Shown here one piece after another: positions 1 to 5,249 of a DNA stretch of 11,292 bases. The notes below the pieces were generated by a model. It searched no databases and was not told where the DNA came from. It was given only the letters and a program-made list of their open reading frames with translations. Positions within the stretch are counted from its first letter, which is position 1, and each line of letters opens with the position of its first letter. Origin of the DNA: an uncultured Bacilli bacterium. Lineage in GTDB: Bacteria; Bacillota_I; Bacilli_A; RF39; UBA660. Location of the stretch: NCBI GenBank assembly GCA_947624845.1, contig CANQMB010000030.1:1-11292 (forward strand), in the 5' to 3' direction. The position numbers were made by a program, and so were the translations under genes.

Positions 1-312
1 AGAGTCGCAAGTGCAAGGGCTATTGTTACCGATCCTAAACTAATTTTAGCTGATGAACCAACTGGAGCATTAGATTCTAAATCTTCTAAAATGTTATTAG
101 AAAAATTTAACTATTTAGATGAATTAGGATCTACTATTCTTATGGTTACCCATGATGCTTTCACAGCGAGTTATGCCCGAAGAGTAATTTTTATCAAAGA
201 TGGCAAAATTTTTAAAGAGATCCGTAAAGGAGAGTGTTCTCGTAAAGAATTTTTTGATAAGATTATTGATGTTGTAACTTTACTTGGTGGCGATTTGAAT
301 GATGCTTTATAA
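1..312 (+). CDS. ABC transporter ATP-binding protein, BceA/LolD-like (5' truncated by window)
   Basis: The frame is open from the first base and gives 103 residues, the C-terminal part of an ABC ATPase that would energise the permease encoded next. The fragment begins just after where the ABC signature should be (RVASARAIV). It then shows Walker B with the catalytic glutamate and D-loop (LILADEPTGALD, E at visible residue 19) and the H-loop histidine (VTHD, H at visible residue 51). Walker A, Q-loop and the LSGGQ core lie upstream and cannot be seen. The last 14 bp overlap the permease start, which implies translational coupling. The wording of Walker B and the permease partner fit the BceAB/MacB-LolD branch that handles peptide antibiotics; the exact substrate is inference. 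Confidence 0.93.
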   Translation, partial: RVASARAIVTDPKLILADEPTGALDSKSSKMLLEKFNYLDELGSTILMVTHDAFTASYARRVIFIKDGKIFKEIRKGECSRKEFFDKIIDVVTLLGGDLNDAL

Positions 313-2374
313 ATTATCGCTAAAAAACATCAAGAAAAGTATTAAAGACTATGCCATCTATTTTTTTACACTTATTCTTGGTGTAGCAATATTCTATGTT
401 TTTAATGCCTTAGATAGCCAAACTGTGATGATGGATGTTTCATCTTCCACAGAAGAGATCATTGATCTTATGATGACAATGTTATCCGGAGTTAGTGTAT
501 TTGTATCATTTATATTAGGATTTCTTATTATATATGCTTCAAGATTTTTAATTAAACGAAGAAATAAAGAGTTTGGAATTTACTTAACTTTAGGGATGAG
601 TAAAAGAAAAATATCTTTAATATTATTTTTTGAAACCTTGTTTATTGGTATGATTTCACTTCTAGTGGGATTAGGACTTGGAGTGTTATTATCGCAAGGT
701 ATGAGTTTAATTGTTGCAAATATGTTTGAAGCAAATCTTACAAAGTTTGCCTTTGTCTTCTCATCATCTGCTTGTATGAAAACAATTATTTATTTTAGTA
801 TTATGTATTTACTTGTTATGATCTTTAATACTTACAGTGTAAGTAAATGTAAGTTAATTGATTTATTAAATGGAGCAAAGAAAGTAGAAAAAATTAAACT
901 AAAAAATCCTTATTTATGTATGATTATTTTTATCATTTCCTGTATTGTCCTTGGAAAAGCATATCATATGGTAACAGTTGAATTTTTAACTTTACAAGAA
1001 GTTACTGATGCAGTAAAACCAATTATCATGGGTGCAGTATCCACCTTCTTTATTTTCTGGTCTTTATCAGGGCTCATTTTAAGAATAGCAATGAGTATCA
1101 AGAAGTTCTACTATAAAGGATTAAATAGTTTCACATTAAGACAATTTTCAAGTAAAATTAACACAACTGTGTTTTCAACGACAATAATCTGTTTAATGTT
1201 ATTTATAACAATTTGTTTATTATCTGCTTGTCTAACTATGAAAAATTCTATGAATGCGAATATTCAAAAGTTAGCTCCTGCTGATGCTGATTTTTCAAAA
1301 GTGATAAATATGGAAAGATATTATGAAGATTTTAGAAGTTTAGGATATAGTGATCTTCAAATAAAAAATTCTAATTATGATGTAAAAGAAAGCTTTGAAT
1401 TATTTAATTTTGATATTACTTCCTATTTTAAAGATTATATTGAAGTAAATATTTATACAACTCCAGATTTAACGTTTAATCATACTTTAGGTTCCAATTT
1501 AAAAACGATTAGAACAGAGTTCCCTTTTTTAGATTATGATGATTCAGAAGCCATAATGAAAATAAGTGATTATAATCAAGTGGCTAAATTTTATGGAATA
1601 GATGAATATTCTTTAAATAAGGATGAATATATGATTGTTGCTGATTTTAAATCCATGGTTAATATTAGAAATATTGCGCTTGAAAATGGTGAGGTTATTC
1701 ATTTGTTTGGACATACTCTAAAACCCAAATATAAATCATGCCAAGATGGATTTTTAGAGATGTCTAGTCAACACATTAATACAGGTATTATTTTAGTTTC
1801 AGACGAAATAGTAAATGAAGAATATTTATATGAAAATCATTTAATAGGGAATTATAAAACAACAGATAGAGAAGAAATCATAAATATAGAAAACAAAATA
1901 AACAAGTTAGATCAAGATCCAAAAGCGGATGTTTATTTACTTCCAAATGGATCAACGAAACTTGCGATTAAAGAAGCAACAATAGGATTATCTGCTATGG
2001 TTACATTTATTGGTCTTTATTTAGGAGTGATTTTCTTAATTAGTAGTGCAGCCATCTTAGGATTAAAAGAATTATCTGAAAGTAGTGATAATAAAGAAAG
2101 ATTTCGAATGTTAAGGAAAATCGGTACAGATGAGAAAATGATTCATAAAGCATTATTTAGACAAATTGCTATTTTCTTTATCTTACCTTTGATCCTTGCT
2201 TTAATTCACTCAATATTTGGAATCATGTTCGCAGTTAAAATACTTGAAGTATTTGGAACCGAGGAGTTATTACCATCCATTATTGCAACAGCTATATTTA
2301 TTGTACTCATCTATGGAGGATACTTTTTGATTACTTATTTTTGTAGTAAAAATATCATTAAAGAAAAGATTTAA
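299..2374 (+). CDS. BceB-type ABC transporter permease (FtsX-like), probable antimicrobial peptide sensing/resistance
   Basis: This 691-residue polytopic membrane protein is the permease partner of the overlapping ATPase. Hydrophobic stretches at roughly residues 17-38, 54-82, 103-134, 152-174, 203-222, 239-262 and 285-310 precede a large polar region (about 313-560). Three more segments follow (about 572-595, 622-648, 655-680). Ten helices with one large extracellular domain between helices 7 and 8 is the BceB layout, and the length matches the family's usual 620-670 residues well. The cytoplasmic motif FGIYLTLGMSKRKIS after helix 2 is typical of FtsX-fold permeases. BceAB modules usually sit beside a BceRS two-component system that senses bacitracin-like peptides; none is visible here, so it may be upstream. 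The start is ATG 299, with a weak GGTGG about 9 bp upstream; ATG 302 is equally possible. The ligand is unknown. Confidence 0.92.
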   Translation: MMLYKLSLKNIKKSIKDYAIYFFTLILGVAIFYVFNALDSQTVMMDVSSSTEEIIDLMMTMLSGVSVFVSFILGFLIIYASRFLIKRRNKEFGIYLTLGMSKRKISLILFFETLFIGMISLLVGLGLGVLLSQGMSLIVANMFEANLTKFAFVFSSSACMKTIIYFSIMYLLVMIFNTYSVSKCKLIDLLNGAKKVEKIKLKNPYLCMIIFIISCIVLGKAYHMVTVEFLTLQEVTDAVKPIIMGAVSTFFIFWSLSGLILRIAMSIKKFYYKGLNSFTLRQFSSKINTTVFSTTIICLMLFITICLLSACLTMKNSMNANIQKLAPADADFSKVINMERYYEDFRSLGYSDLQIKNSNYDVKESFELFNFDITSYFKDYIEVNIYTTPDLTFNHTLGSNLKTIRTEFPFLDYDDSEAIMKISDYNQVAKFYGIDEYSLNKDEYMIVADFKSMVNIRNIALENGEVIHLFGHTLKPKYKSCQDGFLEMSSQHINTGIILVSDEIVNEEYLYENHLIGNYKTTDREEIINIENKINKLDQDPKADVYLLPNGSTKLAIKEATIGLSAMVTFIGLYLGVIFLISSAAILGLKELSESSDNKERFRMLRKIGTDEKMIHKALFRQIAIFFILPLILALIHSIFGIMFAVKILEVFGTEELLPSIIATAIFIVLIYGGYFLITYFCSKNIIKEKI

Positions 2375-2396
2375 AGAACAATTGTTCTTTTTCTTT
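2373..2396 (+). terminator. Perfect 18-bp palindrome at permease stop codon, weak terminator or operator
   Basis: AAAGAACAATTGTTCTTT (2373-2390) is a perfect palindrome that begins inside the permease TAA codon and runs into a T-rich stretch. As RNA it can form a 7-bp stem with an AATT loop, which is weak for an intrinsic terminator. It lies 7 bp upstream of a -35-like TTGACA, so it could instead be a protein-binding dyad for the next gene. Confidence 0.5.
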
Positions 2397-2397
2397 A

Positions 2398-2425
2398 TTG
2401 ACAAAAAAAGAGATTATGCTAAGAT
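2398..2425 (+). promoter_or_regulatory. Sigma-A-type promoter for the 118-aa membrane protein gene
   Basis: A consensus -35 TTGACA (2398-2403) is followed after 16 bp by TAAGAT (2420-2425), which is preceded by TGC, making an extended -10. The gene start lies 27 bp downstream, with AAAGGAG (2442-2448) between. Confidence 0.7.
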
Positions 2426-2452
2426 AAAAATGAGAGACTAGAAAGGAGATTT

Positions 2453-2809
2453 ATGAAAAAATATTCGATTGCGAATTTAATTTCAATCCTTTTAGCGAAT
2501 GTATTTTTCCTTTTTATTTTTATTAGCATCCAAAACAGGACGGCTCAGTTCATGTTATTACCATTTTTTATATGTTTTTTAGCTAGTTTGTGGAAAGAAA
2601 TTTTATTTGTCATGGGGAAAGAAGAATATACAAAAATATTTTCAAAAATTTATGTACTTAGTTTTTTTGTTTTTTGGTTTTCTTTTTTAAGTATTTTTAC
2701 TTATGATAGTATTCAAAAACAAAGCTATAGCCTCATCCCTTTTTCAATTCCTTTTTGGCTAGCAGGAATTTATTTCTTTTATCAAGAAATGATAAAAAAG
2801 AAAAAATAA
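2453..2809 (+). CDS. Hypothetical small membrane protein, four predicted helices
   Basis: I do not recognise this 118-residue protein. It is strongly hydrophobic and rich in Phe, with likely membrane helices at about residues 6-26, 30-48, 64-84 and 90-112. Short charged connectors separate them (WKE...GKEEYTK) and the C-terminus is a lysine tail (KKKK), which by the positive-inside rule places the C-terminus in the cytoplasm. No catalytic motif is apparent. ATG 2453 is well supported by AAAGGAG 4 bp upstream and by a good promoter, so the gene starts its own transcript and is not just the tail of the ABC operon. It sits 35 bp before the YcxB-like gene, and the two could be co-expressed. Function is unknown. 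Confidence 0.85.
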   Translation: MKKYSIANLISILLANVFFLFIFISIQNRTAQFMLLPFFICFLASLWKEILFVMGKEEYTKIFSKIYVLSFFVFWFSFLSIFTYDSIQKQSYSLIPFSIPFWLAGIYFFYQEMIKKKK

Positions 2810-2815
2810 TTAAAG

Positions 2816-2826
2816 TATGATAAAAT
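2816..2826 (+). promoter_or_regulatory. Extended -10 promoter element for the YcxB-like gene
   Basis: TATGATAAAAT contains TGA-TAAAAT (2818-2826), an extended -10. No good -35 is found 16-18 bp upstream in the A-rich end of the preceding gene. The start codon at 2845 is 18 bp downstream, so the leader is short. Confidence 0.45.
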
Positions 2827-2844
2827 ATAAAAGAAGGAGATTCT

Positions 2845-3363
2845 ATGGAGTTTAATTGTAAGATTGATAAAAATTTTTGGTCATGTTTTAATGAAGCAAG
2901 AGGCGTCGCTCTGTTTAAAAGAAGCGTGTTAAATTCAAAGAAAAAGTTGATTCCGACTTATCTTGGTTTTATCCTTTTTCTTTTGGGAGTTGTACTGGGA
3001 TTAGGAATATTATTTTCTTTTTTTACAAAATTAAAATGGCTTTTTTATTTATTTTTTCTACTTGCAATTTTAATTGTATTGTCTCATTTTTTCTATTTGA
3101 TAGAAATTTTTTACTATCATCATAAATTAGCGGGAAAAACGATTATTGATGAAAAAGGAATTACAAATAATTCTTATCGTAATATTACCATTATTTTTAA
3201 CTGGAATAAAATTAAGGCGATTGTCATTACAAAACACGCGGTAACTATTTTAACAGATACGCCTTATTACTTCTTTTTTTCAAATGATCAAAAAGAGGAG
3301 TTATTAAAAGTAGTGAAGAAACAAAAAAAAGAAAAACTAGTTTTGGATTATTCTCAAAACTAG
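2845..3363 (+). CDS. YcxB-like membrane protein
   Basis: The 172-residue protein has a polar N-terminus (about 1-34), two adjacent membrane helices (about 35-58 and 63-90), then a soluble C-terminal region of about 80 residues. That region reads IIDEKGITNNS, then FNWNKIKAIVITKHAVTILT, and then an aromatic strand (YYFFFS). This is the pattern of the YcxB-like C-terminal domain, a PH-like beta fold seen in many Bacillota small membrane proteins of unknown role: a 'GI' turn, then 'W..I' and then alternating hydrophobic strands. AGAAGGAGA lies at 2831-2839, ideally spaced for ATG 2845. The last codons form the 5' arm of a terminator hairpin, so the C-terminal sequence KLVLDYSQN is partly shaped by RNA structure. 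The family assignment is by pattern only, and the biochemical function is not known. Confidence 0.8.
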   Translation: MEFNCKIDKNFWSCFNEARGVALFKRSVLNSKKKLIPTYLGFILFLLGVVLGLGILFSFFTKLKWLFYLFFLLAILIVLSHFFYLIEIFYYHHKLAGKTIIDEKGITNNSYRNITIIFNWNKIKAIVITKHAVTILTDTPYYFFFSNDQKEELLKVVKKQKKEKLVLDYSQN

Positions 3364-3369
3364 TTTTTT
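3332..3369 (+). terminator. Strong intrinsic terminator embedded in the end of the YcxB-like gene
   Basis: AAAAACTAGTTTTG (3332-3345) pairs perfectly with CAAAACTAGTTTTT (3355-3368), a 14-bp stem with a 9-nt loop and a six-T run (3364-3369). The 5' arm, loop and part of the 3' arm are coding sequence, and the TAG stop is inside the 3' arm. Confidence 0.8.
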
Positions 3370-3381
3370 GTCAAAAATTGT

Positions 3382-3405
3382 AAAAAAGGATAGGTCCTTT
3401 TTTTT
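3382..3405 (+). terminator. Second, backup terminator hairpin
   Basis: AAAAAAGGA (3382-3390), a TAGG loop, then TCCTTTTTT (3395-3403) form a 9-bp stem that flows into a run of eight Ts (3398-3405). Only three G-C pairs are present, so it is weaker than the hairpin just upstream. Confidence 0.55.
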
Positions 3406-3410
3406 AGGTA

Positions 3411-3419
3411 TGATACAAT
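3411..3419 (+). promoter_or_regulatory. Extended -10 promoter for the GH13/nuclease pair
   Basis: TGA-TACAAT (3411-3419) matches an extended -10 (5 of 6 to TATAAT). The upstream terminator T-run occupies the spacer, and no convincing -35 is present. The GTG start is 30 bp downstream. Confidence 0.55.
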
Positions 3420-3449
3420 GAAGAAAAGATAGAAAATAGGAGTGTTGTT

Positions 3450-4397
3450 GTGAGAATATTGCAATGTTTAAATTGGGATTTAAATGCCATTTCAAAACAT
3501 TTAGAAGAAATCGCAGAACAGGGGTTTGATATGATTCAAATTACGCCAGTGCAACCGTTGAAAGAAGAAGGAAAAGAGCATTGGTGGTTGTGTTATCAAC
3601 CTTGTGGATTTCATATTGGAAATCAATATGGGAGCAAGGAAGATTTAATTTCTCTTTGTCAAAAAGCAAGTCTTTATGGAATTGGTATTATACCTGATGT
3701 CGTTTTTACTCATATGGCCCAAGGGGAGAAGATGCAACCCCATAAAAAAGTGGAAGAACGATTGGTAAACAATTCCTTTGTATGGCGTGAAAAGAAAAAT
3801 TTAGAAGGGGTTTTAGATTATGATGATCGATATAAAGTTACGCATTACTGTGCAGGAAATTTGCCGGGATTAAATCTTTATAATTGGGATTTACAAGATA
3901 TGATTGCCAATTTTTTAGAGGAGTTAATCCAATGTGGTGTTGCTGGCTTTCGAATTGATTCTGGAAAGAGTATTCCTCTTCCTACGGATTATTTTTCAGG
4001 AGATCATCGCCCGTATGAGTATCCTTGTGATTTTTTACCTAGAGTAATTGAAAAACTTCGTCATAGAGCGGTTGTCTATATTGAAGTTTTAAATGTATCT
4101 CCTGAGTTAATTGAACAATACGCAAACTATGGACTTGTATTAACAGAGATGAATTATACCCATATGGATTCTAAAAAATTTGTTGCTTTTGCCGAAAGTC
4201 ATGATCAATATTTTAATTGGAGACCCAATGTGATCAGTCCTCTTCATGAAAAAGAAATTACAAATATGTATGTTGGAAAAGCAAGACACTATGAAAATAC
4301 ACTTTATTATGCTAGACCTTATTCAGATGAATGGAAAAGTATGGAAATTAAAGATGTTCATCGAGAAGAAAAAGAAAAAAGATTATTGAGGAGGTAA
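3450..4397 (+). CDS. Short GH13 (alpha-amylase family) glycoside hydrolase-like protein
   Basis: This 315-residue protein has no signal peptide and is probably cytoplasmic. It carries the GH13 regions in order: QITPVQP after strand 2; DVVFTH (D83-H88, region I); GFRIDS (R168, nucleophile D170, region II); YIEVLN (acid/base E212, region III); SHD (H251, transition-state stabiliser D252, region IV). The full catalytic set is present, so activity on an alpha-glucan or related alpha-glucoside is plausible. Oddities: it is far shorter than usual GH13 enzymes (450-600 residues), it ends right after strand 8 (LYYARP) with no beta-sandwich domain C, and the usual Asn before the region I His, often a calcium ligand, is Thr87. 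GTG 3450 is preferred because AGGAG (3438-3442) is 7 bp upstream. It is directly coupled to the nuclease gene. The substrate is unknown. Confidence 0.85.
   Translation: MRILQCLNWDLNAISKHLEEIAEQGFDMIQITPVQPLKEEGKEHWWLCYQPCGFHIGNQYGSKEDLISLCQKASLYGIGIIPDVVFTHMAQGEKMQPHKKVEERLVNNSFVWREKKNLEGVLDYDDRYKVTHYCAGNLPGLNLYNWDLQDMIANFLEELIQCGVAGFRIDSGKSIPLPTDYFSGDHRPYEYPCDFLPRVIEKLRHRAVVYIEVLNVSPELIEQYANYGLVLTEMNYTHMDSKKFVAFAESHDQYFNWRPNVISPLHEKEITNMYVGKARHYENTLYYARPYSDEWKSMEIKDVHREEKEKRLLRR
4389..4394 (+). promoter_or_regulatory. Shine-Dalgarno site that decides the nuclease start
   Basis: AGGAGG lies inside the last arginine codons of the GH13 gene. TTG 4398 is only 3 bp away, while TTG 4404 is 9 bp away; the latter is within normal spacing, so 4404 is the preferred start. 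Confidence 0.6.
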
Positions 4398-4403
4398 TTG
4401 GAA

Positions 4404-5132
4404 TTGAAAATAAAACAAGGGTATCTTCTTCTTTTTTTGATTGTATTTTTTCTTCTTTTTGGAACTTTTTATGAAGATGATTTTAAAGAGTTAACTACTT
4501 ATCAAGAAGAAAATAAAAAAAGTGTTCAGACGCTTTCGGATATTCCCCCTTATGAAGGAGAAAGCTATGTGAACATCAATCAAAATAAACCAGAATTTAC
4601 AGAAGAAGAATTAAAAGCGGAAAGTTTTGAAAAATATAGTGACTTGGATACGCTCGGAAGATGTGGCGTTGCTTTTGCTAAAGTAGGGATGGAGACGATG
4701 CCAACAGAAAAAAGAGGAAGTATTGGCATGATTAAACCTTCCGGATGGCATACAGTAAAATATGATATTGTCGATGGAAAATATCTATATAATCGTTGTC
4801 ACTTAATTGGTTTTCAACTCACTGGAGAAAATGCAAATCCTGAAAATTTAATTACTTGTACTAGATATATGAATACAGTGGGAATGTTACAATTTGAAAA
4901 TAAAGTAGCCACGTATGTAAAAGAAACAAAAAATCATGTTCTCTACCGAGTAACCCCAGTTTTTCAAGAAGATGATTTATTAGCGAGGGGAGTAGAAATG
5001 GAAGCGATGTCTGTTGAGGATCATGGCGAAGGAATTTCTTTTCATGTTTTTGTCTATAATGTTCAAACTGGAATTCGAATCGATTATCATACTGGAGATA
5101 GCAGTTTATTAGAAAGTAAAGTTGAAAATTAG
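4404..5132 (+). CDS. Membrane-anchored DNA/RNA non-specific endonuclease (beta-beta-alpha-Me, EndA-like)
   Basis: The 242-residue protein has an N-terminal hydrophobic helix (about residues 6-22) after a short basic start. It should be a signal anchor with the nuclease domain outside the membrane. The domain (about 80-240) shows NRCH (130-133; H133 the general base, equivalent to DRGH in Serratia nuclease and EndA). ENLITCTRYMN follows, with N157 as metal ligand and E165 eight residues on, the same N-to-E spacing as in Serratia nuclease. This combination fits the Endonuclea_NS_2 family, which degrades DNA and RNA with Mg2+; EndA relatives process DNA during uptake. The Asp-to-Asn and Gly-to-Cys changes are seen in the Bacillota branch as I recall it. 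The gene starts 6 bp after the GH13 stop. TTG 4404 is chosen for its 9-bp Shine-Dalgarno spacing; TTG 4398 would add two residues. Confidence 0.88.
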   Translation: MKIKQGYLLLFLIVFFLLFGTFYEDDFKELTTYQEENKKSVQTLSDIPPYEGESYVNINQNKPEFTEEELKAESFEKYSDLDTLGRCGVAFAKVGMETMPTEKRGSIGMIKPSGWHTVKYDIVDGKYLYNRCHLIGFQLTGENANPENLITCTRYMNTVGMLQFENKVATYVKETKNHVLYRVTPVFQEDDLLARGVEMEAMSVEDHGEGISFHVFVYNVQTGIRIDYHTGDSSLLESKVEN

Positions 5133-5166
5133 AGACTTTGATCAAAATAAAAAAGTCTCTTTTTTT
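5131..5166 (+). terminator. Intrinsic terminator of the GH13/nuclease operon
   Basis: AGAGACTTT (5131-5139) pairs with AAAGTCTCT (5152-5160) around a 12-nt loop, followed by six Ts (5161-5166). The 5' arm begins on the last two bases of the nuclease TAG codon. Confidence 0.85.
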
Positions 5167-5249
5167 GTGGAGAAATTAAAAAATTCGCTAGGAAAAAACG
5201 AGAAAAAATAGTAAAATAGAAAGTAGAGTAGAATAAGGTGGAAGAGAAT

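Noticed and set aside
3398..3405. Eight-T run as a phase-variation tract
   Set aside because: It is part of a terminator hairpin, is short, and is not placed between promoter elements in a convincing way.
4861..5145. 94-codon open frame on the minus strand
   Set aside because: It lies opposite the conserved nuclease domain, has no ribosome site and reads as low-complexity Leu/Phe/His.
5238..5249. Upstream GTG start for the P-type ATPase
   Set aside because: The GTG is itself part of the AAGGTGG ribosome site serving ATG 5250, and nothing suitable lies upstream of it.
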